Below the pieces are notes generated by a model that was not told the DNA's origin, searched no databases, and worked only from the letters and a program-made list of their open reading frames with translations. DNA of 64,000 nucleotides from Streptococcus porcinus (lineage in GTDB: Bacteria; Bacillota; Bacilli; Lactobacillales; Streptococcaceae). Below, one piece after another: positions 48,164 through 56,972 of the stretch. How positions within the stretch are numbered: the stretch's first letter is position 1; each line of letters opens with the position of its first letter. Location: positions 1,722,001-1,786,000 of the forward strand of contig NZ_LS483388.1 in the NCBI RefSeq assembly GCF_900475415.1, read 5' to 3'. The position numbers and the translations under genes are program-made.

Positions 48164-49801
48164 ATGGCCACCATCAATTGTTTCCCAAAAGAGAGCATTC
48201 GAAAAGATAATTCTCATTTCTCAGAAACCAAAGCATTAATTGAAACAGCTTTTTATGGTAATAATGTAAAGATGATTAAGAGTTTAGAGGAAGCCTACAA
48301 TTTAGCTTTCAATGCGCCAAATACAATCGTTTTAGACCAAACTGTTTCGCATCCCCATGATTTAGGCTTACCAACGGACGCTAAAGTACTGTTAGCTAAC
48401 AGTGGGGCTATCGTTGGTAGAACCGCAAAAGCTAGACGACTTTCTGGAGAAAATCCCAAAGAAGATTGCCAAATTGCAGCCATTTTAAGAGAAGTTCTTT
48501 ATCAAAGTGGTTTTAAACCTTTTATTTCAGGGCAAGCTGTGGTAGGTTTGGATCAACAATTTATGGTTAAAGCACATATTATGATGCCCGAAAATGAAAG
48601 TAACAATCTGTATTCTTGGTTACTAAATTTTCAAATTTTAAATGACCATTATCAAGAACTCCTTAAAAAATCTCAAGCTTTAGAAGAAAATGATATTTAC
48701 ATTTATTTCAACCCTGATTGGTCTCACCCTGACTATCCCCAAGGTTTAGCCTACTTTGATAAAGACCACAATGTGGCAGCTATCTTAGGTTTGAATTATT
48801 TTGGTGAAATTAAAAAAGCAACACTGACTCTAGCATGGGCAATTGCTGCGCGACATGATTATGTAGCTTGCCACGGTGGCCTAAAAGAATTCAAAAATGG
48901 CAGAGAAACTTATGTTGCTTCCTTCTTTGGTCTATCTGGCTCTGGAAAATCAACCTTGACACACGCTAAACACAATGGTAAATACCCCATTCAAGTGCTT
49001 CATGATGATGCCTTTATTATTTCAACGAAAGACGGTTCTTCTGTCGCCTTAGAGCCAGCTTACTTTGATAAAACAAGTGACTATCCAGCAGGGCACACTG
49101 AACAAAACTACTTCTTAACTGTTCAAAATTGTGGCGTTACGTTGGATTCTGATGGCAATAAAGCGCTAGTCACTGAAGATATCCGCAATGGAAATGGTCG
49201 GACTGTTAAATCCCGCTTTGCAACACCGGACCGAGTAGATTGTATTCATGACCCCATTTCAGCTATCTTTTGGATAATGAAAGACGATTCTCTACCACCT
49301 TTAGTGAGAGTTTCTAATCCTATTATGGCTACTGCTTTAGGTTGCACACTGATGACTAAGCGCTCCAATGCTGAAAATGCAACGGGTGATTTGGGAACTT
49401 TAGTTATTGAACCTTATGCTAACCCTTTTCGTATCTATTCCTTACAAGAAGATTTTGAAAAATTTTATCAACTCTTTACTTCAGGTGTTGATTGTTACAT
49501 TATCAATACCGGTGACTTCTTAAACCAAACTATTGATAAGCAAACGACTTTATCCTGCATTGAGGCTATTGTTGATCAAACTGCAAACTTTAAAAGCTTT
49601 GAAAAAGTTCCTGATTTTTCTTACTTACAACTGGATAAGTTTACGATTGATGAAAATAATGCTAATTATCGTGCTTTGCTAAAAGAAAGAATGGCTTTTC
49701 GTCTTAATTTCTTGAAAGACTTGTTTGATGAAAATAAAGAAAATACCCACATAGAGCAAAGTGTCCTTAAGTTAGAAAAGATAATAGCACATTTAAGCTA
49801 A
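48164..49801 (+). CDS. pckA: Phosphoenolpyruvate carboxykinase (ATP), divergent
   Basis: 545 residues. The kinase-1a P-loop reads GLSGSGKST at 256-264 (Lys262) and the kinase-2 metal-binding Asp pair is in LHDDAF (Asp281-Asp282), the layout of ATP-dependent PEPCK; upstream HGGLKEFKNGRE corresponds to the substrate His/Lys region. It would convert oxaloacetate and ATP to PEP and CO2 or run in reverse. The C-terminal half departs from the enterobacterial type, so the exact reaction is inferred. SD AAAGGAG; TTGTTG, 17 nt, TAGAAT upstream. Convergent with oadA, which uses the same substrate. Confidence 0.8.
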   Translation: MATINCFPKESIRKDNSHFSETKALIETAFYGNNVKMIKSLEEAYNLAFNAPNTIVLDQTVSHPHDLGLPTDAKVLLANSGAIVGRTAKARRLSGENPKEDCQIAAILREVLYQSGFKPFISGQAVVGLDQQFMVKAHIMMPENESNNLYSWLLNFQILNDHYQELLKKSQALEENDIYIYFNPDWSHPDYPQGLAYFDKDHNVAAILGLNYFGEIKKATLTLAWAIAARHDYVACHGGLKEFKNGRETYVASFFGLSGSGKSTLTHAKHNGKYPIQVLHDDAFIISTKDGSSVALEPAYFDKTSDYPAGHTEQNYFLTVQNCGVTLDSDGNKALVTEDIRNGNGRTVKSRFATPDRVDCIHDPISAIFWIMKDDSLPPLVRVSNPIMATALGCTLMTKRSNAENATGDLGTLVIEPYANPFRIYSLQEDFEKFYQLFTSGVDCYIINTGDFLNQTIDKQTTLSCIEAIVDQTANFKSFEKVPDFSYLQLDKFTIDENNANYRALLKERMAFRLNFLKDLFDENKENTHIEQSVLKLEKIIAHLS

Positions 49802-49805
49802 CAAA

Positions 49806-49843
49806 AAACATTAAGTGATCTAAGATCACTTAATGTTTTTTTA
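49806..49843. terminator. Bidirectional terminator, pckA / oadA
   Basis: AACATTAAGTGATC / GATCACTTAATGTT stem with a very short loop, A and T tracts on both sides; overlaps the oadA stop. Confidence 0.9.
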
Positions 49844-51232
49844 GCTTAAATCAATACTAACAGACACTTCTTGAATCGGAACATCATAGAAAGGATCTTC
49901 TCTTCGACCTAAGAAATCTTGAGCTTGTTTAGGGAATGAAGCATAACTGAGAACGTCTTCCTCACTTTTAGCATACTGTGCAATGTCCTCGCGTAAGCTT
50001 GGAAGTTGAGGCTCAATGAGGTCTGCAGGCCGGATAGTGATAACTTCTTCATCACCAATAATTTTTTCCTTAATGCCTGCTGCTAGAGGTGCTGGCGGCC
50101 TTCCATAAAGGCCACGAACGTAATCTTTAATCTCATTTGGAACAACTTTAAATCGTTCCCCTGAAATGACATTCATCAAAGCCTGAGTTCCCACCATTTG
50201 TGATAATGGCGTTACCAATGGTGGATAACCCAAGTCTGCTCGGACCCGAGGTACTTCTGCTAAAACGTCCTCATATTTATCAGCTAAGCCTTGTTCTGTT
50301 AACTGGCTTAATAGGTTAGATAGCATCCCACCTGGTACTTGATAAATCAGGGTTTTAGGTTCTATATCTTTTACTTTTGGATTCAGCAGCCCCTCCGCAC
50401 GGAAATGATCACGCACTGTGTTAAGATGCGCAGCTACTTTTTCAACCTCTTTTAAGTTAATACCTGTTTCAAAACCTAGATCTTCAAGGCCCATAACCAC
50501 TGATTCGGTTGCGGGTTGGCTTGTCCCACCAGCAAATGAAGATACCGCTGTATCAATAATATCAGCACCAGCTTCTGCAACCTTGAGATAAGTCATTTCT
50601 GAAATACCACTGGTTGCATGAGTGTGGATTTCAAGTGGTAAATCCACTACTGCCTTAATACCTTTGACCAAATCGTAACCTGTTTGCGGGGTAAGGACTC
50701 CAGCCATATCTTTGATACATATCGAGTCTGCACCCATTTGCGCATACTCTTCTGCCAATTTAACAAAGTAGTCGACAGTGTGAACAGGACTTGTAGTATA
50801 AGAAATTGCAACCTGCGCATGTCCTCCAAATTCCTTGGTAGACGCTACAGCTGTTTGCAAATTCCTAGGATCGTTTAAAGCATCGAAAATCCGAATAATG
50901 TCAATCCCATTTTCAATCGATTTTTGGACAAAGGATCTGACAACATCATCGGCGTAATTGCGATAACCTAACAAATTTTGACCACGTAATAGCATTTGTA
51001 ATTTCGTTTTCTTGACTGCCTTACGGATGGTACGTAGACGCTCCCAAGGATCTTCATCTAAAAATCGAAGACATGAGTCAAAAGTTGCACCTCCCCAGAC
51101 CTCCAAGGCATGATAGCCAGCATTGTCTAAGTTTTCTAAGATCGGTAGCATTTGTTCTGTTGTCATACGTGTTGCAATTTGACTTTGTTGTCCATCTCTA
51201 AGAACTGTTTCCGTAATACGGACTTTTGTCAT
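49841..51232 (-). CDS. oadA: Oxaloacetate decarboxylase alpha subunit (carboxyltransferase)
   Basis: Moves the carboxyl group of oxaloacetate to biotin, yielding pyruvate. 463 residues: TIM barrel with TVLRDGQQ (Asp13), Lys174 in CIKDMAG and metal His203/His205 in IHTHATSG, then the conserved C-terminal PYC domain. The biotinyl domain that ends OadA in Klebsiella is absent; it is encoded separately as oadD. Last gene of the leftward citrate operon, 1 bp after citX. Confidence 0.94.
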   Translation of the reverse strand: MTKVRITETVLRDGQQSQIATRMTTEQMLPILENLDNAGYHALEVWGGATFDSCLRFLDEDPWERLRTIRKAVKKTKLQMLLRGQNLLGYRNYADDVVRSFVQKSIENGIDIIRIFDALNDPRNLQTAVASTKEFGGHAQVAISYTTSPVHTVDYFVKLAEEYAQMGADSICIKDMAGVLTPQTGYDLVKGIKAVVDLPLEIHTHATSGISEMTYLKVAEAGADIIDTAVSSFAGGTSQPATESVVMGLEDLGFETGINLKEVEKVAAHLNTVRDHFRAEGLLNPKVKDIEPKTLIYQVPGGMLSNLLSQLTEQGLADKYEDVLAEVPRVRADLGYPPLVTPLSQMVGTQALMNVISGERFKVVPNEIKDYVRGLYGRPPAPLAAGIKEKIIGDEEVITIRPADLIEPQLPSLREDIAQYAKSEEDVLSYASFPKQAQDFLGRREDPFYDVPIQEVSVSIDLS

Positions 51233-51233
51233 T

Positions 51234-51791
51234 TTATTCCTCCTTAGTGTGACTAATTGTTGAAGCGATGATTTGCTGAATAGCTTTCTGCATGTCTTCT
51301 ATGCTGTGTTTACGAGAACGTCCACATACTTTAGCATCCTCCGAGCAGACATAGCATCTTCTAGTTGGTAGACCAAGATCTTGGCGGCTAATAGACTGCA
51401 AATGTCCATCTGCTAAGGTAAGCACATCAAGATCAAATAGCCTCCCTAAAGGGTTTTCCGTTTCAAGAGCAATCATTCTTTCTTTCAGAGAAGTTGCTGA
51501 TAAATTAGTTAAAAGATAGTACTCAGCTCCTGTTTTTAAAGGGAGATACATGTCATAGGAAATGTCTTGGTCAGCTAATTTTGCCTGAACGACGGCTATC
51601 ATCTCTTCAAATAATGCTAATAGTTGCGGTGATGTTTTTATTGGTCCTGGAATATTCATTGTTACCGATAGGAGATTAGTGTCGGTATTTTCTTTTAATA
51701 AAGAGAAATGTTGGAAACTTCGTTGCTCTCTAGCTTCCATCATCTCTTCCAAACTTATTTTTTCACCAGCAAATAAATCATCATTAGACAT
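51234..51791 (-). CDS. citX: Apo-citrate lyase phosphoribosyl-dephospho-CoA transferase
   Basis: Attaches the prosthetic group made by CitG to the acyl carrier protein CitD. The family signature RRCYVCSEDAKVCGRSRKHS is at about residues 149-168. I take the ATG at 51791 (185 residues, MSNDDLFAGEKISL), overlapping the citF stop; the frame is open five codons further. SD is weak, consistent with coupling to citF. Only one citX is seen, so it may serve both CitD proteins of this window. Confidence 0.92.
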   Translation of the reverse strand: MSNDDLFAGEKISLEEMMEAREQRSFQHFSLLKENTDTNLLSVTMNIPGPIKTSPQLLALFEEMIAVVQAKLADQDISYDMYLPLKTGAEYYLLTNLSATSLKERMIALETENPLGRLFDLDVLTLADGHLQSISRQDLGLPTRRCYVCSEDAKVCGRSRKHSIEDMQKAIQQIIASTISHTKEE

Positions 51792-53316
51792 TATGGACAA
51801 CATCAATCAAACTTCCATCACGATATTCAATTAAGGCAACTACTTTATCTCCATATTGGATAGCATCAGGTTGACCAACGATGGCATAAGCTTTGTCTTT
51901 CAACTCTTGAATTGTCAATTGTGGTACTTTTAAATCTTTAAAATGTTCTATTAAATCAGGTCTATTGGGATTAATAGCTATGCCAATCTCAGTAACAATG
52001 ACATCAACACTTGTTCCGGGAGTGATGACCGTGTTAACTTGGTCTACAAAGGTTGGAATGCGACCACGCACCAGTGGTGAAATCACTAAGCTCATTTTCG
52101 CAGCAAATGCGGTATCACAATGACCACCCGAAGCGCCGCGAATAACTCCATCTGAACCAGTCATAACATTAACATTAAAATCAGTGTCAACTTCTAAAGC
52201 TGATAAGATACAAGTATCTAGCTGGTTAATAACTGAACCTTTGCTCAATGGTGAGGCATACATATTAGCATCAATTTCATAATGTTGACTATTTTTATCT
52301 AAAGAAATAGCTGATGGATGGTCAAAGTCCTGAACATCGATAATTTTTTCAACTAAGCCTTCTTGTAGAAGTTCAACCATGGCATTCGTAATGCCGCCTA
52401 AAGCAAAGCTGGCTGTGACACCATCTTTAAGCATCTGTTCTCTCATATAGCGAGTAACTGCTAATGAAGCTCCGCCTGTTCCCGTTTGGAAAGAAAAACC
52501 TTCTTTATAATAAGGGGAATTGGTGATAACTTTTGAAGCATACTCAGCAATGAGCAACTCTTTAGGATTTTTCGTGAAGCGCGTTGCTCCTTTGGCGATA
52601 CCTGCTGGGTCACCAATAGCATCAACGACAACGACATAGTCTACATCAGTTTGAGGTATTGAAATTGGCGTGTTTGGATACGGCATTAAACTATCTGTAA
52701 TAATAACAACCTGATCTGCATACTTAGCGTCAATCATAGCATAACCCAAAGACCCACAGGTTGCTTTACCTTTGGTCCCATTGGCATTTCCATAAGCATC
52801 TGAACTTGGAGCCCCCAAGAACGCAACATCAATATGGATATCCCCTGAGGCAATAGCACGCGCACGACCTCCATGTGAACGAATGACGACAGGATTTTCC
52901 ATAATTCCTGAAGAAATAGCTGCACCTACTTTATCACGTAATCCAGAAGATGTGATATTGGTGACTACCCCATTTTTGATATGCTCAATCAAGGGCTCGT
53001 GAATATTGGCAATTGAGCTTGGAGCAATTGATATATTTTTGATTCCTAGATTAGCAATTTCCTCTAAAACCATGTTCATGACATAATCACCTTCACGGAA
53101 ATGATGATGAAAAGAGATCGTCATGCCATCTTTTAGTCCAGTTTTTTCAATAGCTTCACGGATGCTTGCCAGCATTTTATTATCTTCTGGTTTAACTGGT
53201 CGAATAGTCCGACTTGCTTCTTGGTAATTTTGGATATGCGCTAACTCACCTTCAAATACCCCATATAAGTCAGCATATTCTTGAGGAATGTCGCGTTTAA
53301 CTTTATTGATAACCAT
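51784..53316 (-). CDS. citF: Citrate lyase alpha subunit (first copy)
   Basis: Citrate:acetyl-ACP transferase subunit. 510 residues with CoA-transferase-like features (DGMTISFHHHFREGDYVMN; VVIRSHGGRARAI; GRIPTFVDQVNTVITPG). Start shares one base with the citE stop (TAATG). Part of citD-citE-citF-citX-oadA. Confidence 0.95.
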   Translation of the reverse strand: MVINKVKRDIPQEYADLYGVFEGELAHIQNYQEASRTIRPVKPEDNKMLASIREAIEKTGLKDGMTISFHHHFREGDYVMNMVLEEIANLGIKNISIAPSSIANIHEPLIEHIKNGVVTNITSSGLRDKVGAAISSGIMENPVVIRSHGGRARAIASGDIHIDVAFLGAPSSDAYGNANGTKGKATCGSLGYAMIDAKYADQVVIITDSLMPYPNTPISIPQTDVDYVVVVDAIGDPAGIAKGATRFTKNPKELLIAEYASKVITNSPYYKEGFSFQTGTGGASLAVTRYMREQMLKDGVTASFALGGITNAMVELLQEGLVEKIIDVQDFDHPSAISLDKNSQHYEIDANMYASPLSKGSVINQLDTCILSALEVDTDFNVNVMTGSDGVIRGASGGHCDTAFAAKMSLVISPLVRGRIPTFVDQVNTVITPGTSVDVIVTEIGIAINPNRPDLIEHFKDLKVPQLTIQELKDKAYAIVGQPDAIQYGDKVVALIEYRDGSLIDVVHNV

Positions 53317-54203
53317 TAGATATCCTCCTCAGTAAGTAATCGAGCAGCTTTGGCAAGCATAATAACACGTTCTGCACGTTCAACAATTGGTTTATCAACC
53401 ATTTTGCCTTTCAGAGAAATAACACCCGAACCTTTACTTTCTGCCTCGCGGATTGCCCAGATAACTTCTTTGGCATCTTGAATTTCTTTTTCTGTAGGTG
53501 CATATATCTCATTCACTAAAGGAATTTGACGCGGATTGATAACTGATTTTCCATCAAATCCAAGTTGTTTAATCATGCGAACTTCATTTTGGAAGCCTTC
53601 AGTATTATTCACATCCGAATACACTGTGTCAATAGCTGCAATACCAGCTGCGCGTGCTGCGTGCAATATCATACTCCGAGCAAAGAAAAGCTCTTGACCA
53701 TCAGGGTGACGTCGTGTTTTCATATTGGTCACGTAATCTTCTGCTCCCAAGGCAATCCCAATCAGTCGATTTGATGCTTTCGCAATCTCCCGTGCATTAA
53801 GAACTCCTTCTGCCGATTCAATAGCTGCCATCATTTTTGTACGTCCAATTTCAATCCCATTTTCACGTTCAACACGTTCAATAACAGCTTCTACATCGAT
53901 AATATCTTGGGCAGTTTCAGTTTTAGGCAAGCGAACCACATTAACACCTGCTACAACAACTGCTTCAATATCCAAAGCTCCAACTGTATCCAGACCATTC
54001 ACACGAACAACAGTCTCCACAGAACTGTAATCAAATGTTTTTAAAGCAAAATGAACCAAAGCTCTAGATGTGTCTTTTTCTTTTAATGAAACCGAGTCTT
54101 CCAGATCAAACATAATTGAATCTGCTCCATAAAGCGGAGCATCTCTAAGCATAGCTGCGTTTGCACCTGGAACAAACATCATAGTTCTTCTTAAACGTTC
54201 CAT
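53316..54203 (-). CDS. citE: Citrate lyase beta subunit (first copy)
   Basis: Citryl-ACP lyase subunit releasing oxaloacetate. 295 residues, HpcH/HpaI-like TIM barrel: [24 protein letters not shown] (metal/acid residues), [24 protein letters not shown]. Overlaps citD by 13 bases and citF by one. Confidence 0.95.
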   Translation of the reverse strand: MERLRRTMMFVPGANAAMLRDAPLYGADSIMFDLEDSVSLKEKDTSRALVHFALKTFDYSSVETVVRVNGLDTVGALDIEAVVVAGVNVVRLPKTETAQDIIDVEAVIERVERENGIEIGRTKMMAAIESAEGVLNAREIAKASNRLIGIALGAEDYVTNMKTRRHPDGQELFFARSMILHAARAAGIAAIDTVYSDVNNTEGFQNEVRMIKQLGFDGKSVINPRQIPLVNEIYAPTEKEIQDAKEVIWAIREAESKGSGVISLKGKMVDKPIVERAERVIMLAKAARLLTEEDI

Positions 54204-54496
54204 GTGTCAATCTCCTTCCAGTTGTATTGATCAATACCTGCTGCACGGTGCACAGCCACAAGAGTCCGAGCCTGAATCGTGCAATCAAGGGCGCCTTTGT
54301 CAACAGCGTGAACAGAGGCTTTGTCAACACCTAAATGTTTTAAGGATTCTTCAATGACCTGACGAATGCGACGGCCAAATTGTTTCTCAACACTACTTTC
54401 CAAATCAATCGTAATGCCATTTGTAGCTGGACTAACCGTAATCATGATATCGCTTGATTCCAAACTTCCTGCAACTGCAGTTTGTGAAATTTCCAT
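54191..54496 (-). CDS. citD: Citrate lyase acyl carrier protein, gamma subunit (first copy)
   Basis: 101 residues. The N-terminal [10 protein letters not shown] contains the serine that carries the phosphoribosyl-dephospho-CoA arm; [12 protein letters not shown] near the C-terminus is the family signature. First of the lyase genes in this operon, behind oadG. Confidence 0.95.
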   Translation of the reverse strand: MEISQTAVAGSLESSDIMITVSPATNGITIDLESSVEKQFGRRIRQVIEESLKHLGVDKASVHAVDKGALDCTIQARTLVAVHRAAGIDQYNWKEIDTWNV

Positions 54497-54562
54497 AAAT
54501 ATACCTCTCTATCTTGATGTCTGACATCTGATTGGTAGATGTTAGGCAAGTCTTAACTTTAT

Positions 54563-54688
54563 TTATTTTTCTGGCAATAACTTAATCAGAAGTTCTGCCA
54601 CGGCGTAAAGTATTCCTAAAACGATAAATACTCCTGCCATTCCTAGCGCCATAAGCTCAAATGCCATGACTAAATGTTCCATATTCAT
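54563..54688 (-). CDS. oadG: Oxaloacetate decarboxylase gamma subunit, minimal (41 aa)
   Basis: A short ORF of 41 codons, ATG with AGAGGA upstream. The peptide begins MNMEHLVMAFELMALGMAGV and holds one membrane helix (about 7-34) with the 'GMAGVFIVLGIL' pattern of OadG N-termini, ending in LLPEK. The long periplasmic/cytoplasmic tail of classical OadG is missing. It lies between oadB and citD on the same strand. OadG anchors OadA to OadB in sodium-pumping decarboxylases; here OadH may share that task. Confidence 0.75.
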   Translation of the reverse strand: MNMEHLVMAFELMALGMAGVFIVLGILYAVAELLIKLLPEK

Positions 54689-54722
54689 AATTATCTATCC
54701 TCTTCTAATTATCAATCTATTC

Positions 54723-55844
54723 TTAGCTAAAGAATGATAGTAGTAAACCACCCGCAATAACAGAGGCAATTTGACCAGAAACGTTAGCCCCGACAGCATA
54801 CATTAGGATGAAATTCTGTGGGTCCTCATCAGTTGCCATTTTTTGAATGACACGGCTTGACATCGGAAAGGCTGAGATACCAGCCGCACCTATCATCGGA
54901 TTAATTTTATTTTTGCGGAATAGATTTAAAATTTTTGCAAACACAACACCACCGATGGAATCCATAATAAAGGCAACTAAGCCAAAGAGAATAATCATTA
55001 ATGTTTGGAAATTCAAGAAAAGATCAGCCTGCATCTTAACAGAGATTGTTAATCCTAAAAGAATTGATACAATGTTTACCAGCTCATTTTGTGCGGTCAT
55101 TGAAAGACGGTCTAAAACACCACACTCCCTTAATAAATTACCAAACATCAGGAATCCAACTAAGGGTAATGAAATCGGAGCTATGAAACCCGCTACAAAA
55201 GTAATAACAATTGGGAATAAAATTTTTGTTAGCTTCGAAACACTTTCTGCCTTATAGGTCATACGGATTTGACGTTCTTTTTTAGTTGTTACTAATTTGA
55301 TTGCAAAAGGTTGAATGATCGGCACCAAAGCCATATATGAATAAGCTGCAACCGTAATTGGTCCTAATAGCTTAGGTGCTAATTGATTGGCAACAAAGAT
55401 TGAAGTAGGGCCATCTGCTGCACCTATAATCCCAATTGATGCCGCTTCTTTAATATCAAAACCTGCCATGACTGCAACAACCACAACAAAGAAAATCCCG
55501 AACTGTGCTGCCGCTCCAAATAGTAACATAAATGGATTTTGAAGAAGTGGACCAAAATCAATCATAGCTCCAATTCCGATAAAGATTAGAAGTGGGAACA
55601 ATTCTGTCCCGATCCCAATATTAAACAGAGTATCAAAAACACCCTCTTGGTGTACGCCATTAACAACTTGAGTTAAGACACCTGTACCAGGAAAATTGAC
55701 TAAAATTGTTCCCAGTCCCATTGGAACCAATAGAGTTGGTTCATATTCTTTTTTAATCCCTAAATACATTAATAGCCCACCGATGATCATCATCGTAATT
55801 TGTGGGATGGTAATAGAGGTTAAACCTTGAATTAATATTTCCAC
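54723..55844 (-). CDS. oadB: Oxaloacetate decarboxylase beta subunit (carboxybiotin decarboxylase)
   Basis: Integral membrane subunit that decarboxylates carboxybiotin and exports Na+. 373 residues, about nine to ten helices. The conserved intramembrane segment GIIGAADGPTSIFVANQLAPKL carries the essential Asp; GNLLRECGV and GAAGISAFPMSSRV are further family motifs. Lies between oadD and oadG. Confidence 0.94.
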   Translation of the reverse strand: MEILIQGLTSITIPQITMMIIGGLLMYLGIKKEYEPTLLVPMGLGTILVNFPGTGVLTQVVNGVHQEGVFDTLFNIGIGTELFPLLIFIGIGAMIDFGPLLQNPFMLLFGAAAQFGIFFVVVVAVMAGFDIKEAASIGIIGAADGPTSIFVANQLAPKLLGPITVAAYSYMALVPIIQPFAIKLVTTKKERQIRMTYKAESVSKLTKILFPIVITFVAGFIAPISLPLVGFLMFGNLLRECGVLDRLSMTAQNELVNIVSILLGLTISVKMQADLFLNFQTLMIILFGLVAFIMDSIGGVVFAKILNLFRKNKINPMIGAAGISAFPMSSRVIQKMATDEDPQNFILMYAVGANVSGQIASVIAGGLLLSFFS

Positions 55845-55876
55845 GTGACACTTCCTTTTCTAAATTCTTTCCAAAC

Positions 55877-56275
55877 TTAATTGATAGTGATCAAACCATC
55901 ACCTGCATTAACACTTTGTCCTGGAGAAACATGAATAGCTGAGACAGTTCCTGCTTGACTAGCAACAATTTCATTTTCCATTTTCATGGCTTCCAGAATC
56001 ATCAATGGCTGATTCTCAGAAACAATGTCTCCAACATTGACAAGAATTTTCAAAATAGTACCAGGCATAGGGGATGCCATCGCGTCAGCACTTGCAGGAG
56101 CTACCGGACTGGCTATTGGAGCAGCGCTTTCTTCCACTACTGGGGTAGCATTCTCAACTGGAGCTACCGGGCTTGGGGCCGGAGCTACTGGAGCTGGCGT
56201 AACTGCCCCTCCAATTTCTTCCATTTCTACCATGTATTCTTTCCCATCAATTGTAATTTTAAATTTACGTAACAT
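55877..56275 (-). CDS. oadD: Biotin carrier protein of oxaloacetate decarboxylase
   Basis: 132 residues from the ATG at 56275, which has GGGAG upstream and follows the oadH stop by 4 nt; the longer frame to 56329 overlaps oadH. A short N-terminal domain, a Pro/Ala-rich flexible linker (about 24-65), and a biotinyl domain with the biotin lysine Lys98 in LEAMKMENE. It shuttles CO2 between OadA and OadB. Confidence 0.93.
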   Translation of the reverse strand: MLRKFKITIDGKEYMVEMEEIGGAVTPAPVAPAPSPVAPVENATPVVEESAAPIASPVAPASADAMASPMPGTILKILVNVGDIVSENQPLMILEAMKMENEIVASQAGTVSAIHVSPGQSVNAGDGLITIN

Positions 56276-56279
56276 CTTA

Positions 56280-56621
56280 TTATTCTCCCAAAATTTCATT
56301 TTTTTTACGATAAACGGATTTAACCACAAACTGTTTATCCGGTTTGTCTATACTAGCAATACTGGTTGCAATTAAAGAAACCGTTAAAAGCTCGGGGTTC
56401 CTTTGCCAAATTTTCTTGACCTTGAACTGGCTTTTTGGTTGATCTCCAGCAGCAATTGCAGTTGCAATTAAGCTCACTAGGGTTGAATCATCAGATTCTG
56501 CAGGGATGTACCCAGGTAGTAATTCCCAGTCATCTTTTTCTTGACTTTCTATTGTAGATGATTGATGACTATTACCTGAAGTGATTCCTTTTCGACCGAA
56601 CAGGCGCTGAAATATTCCCAT
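56280..56621 (-). CDS. oadH: OadH-like accessory subunit
   Basis: 113 residues, first gene of the leftward operon. Two tandem similar segments (SLIATAIAAGDQPKSQFKVKKI and SLIATSIASIDKPDKQFVVKSV) resemble the repeated C-terminal part of OadG-type/OadH subunits. In Enterococcus faecalis OadH is a fourth subunit that links OadA and OadD to the membrane subunit. Very strong SD (AAAGGAGG). Confidence 0.75.
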   Translation of the reverse strand: MGIFQRLFGRKGITSGNSHQSSTIESQEKDDWELLPGYIPAESDDSTLVSLIATAIAAGDQPKSQFKVKKIWQRNPELLTVSLIATSIASIDKPDKQFVVKSVYRKKNEILGE

Positions 56622-56972
56622 TAATTTCCTCCTTTCATCTCCTTATGATATGATGACAGACCAGTGGTCTATAGACTTTATACGCTAATGCTATTATATA
56701 ATGAAAACGCATTTATGATTGGCTTTTTTGTGTTTTTTCATTTTCAGATATTATCATTGAAATGAAAATAAAGAAAATGTGAACTTTTTCTCAAGTTTTT
56801 GTTTTTTTATTGTTTTTTCTTAAAAAACCGCTTTCATTTTCAACCGCTTTCATATAAACTATGGTTGTCACTTATCTCAATGACAGACTTTTTAATCGAA
56901 ATGTCTAGAAAATTATAATTATTAAGTAACCCCTATTTTGTAAACTAAATAAATTATATAAAGGAGAGGCTT
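56622..56972. promoter_or_regulatory. Divergent control region of the citrate genes
   Basis: 351 bp without a gene, very AT-rich. From left: overlapping palindromes AGACCAGTGGTCT (56658-56670) and GTCTATAGAC (56667-56676); minus-strand -10 TATAAT (56693-56698) for oadH with a poor -35 and a cre-like TGAAAACGCA at 56702-56711 in between; two direct copies of AACCGCTTTCAT (56826-56837, 56842-56853), 16 bp apart, whose complement TGAAAGCGGTT resembles a cre half; plus-strand TATAAT (56914-56919) with weak -35 for the permease gene. Regulation by CcpA and the GntR protein is inferred. Confidence 0.6.
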
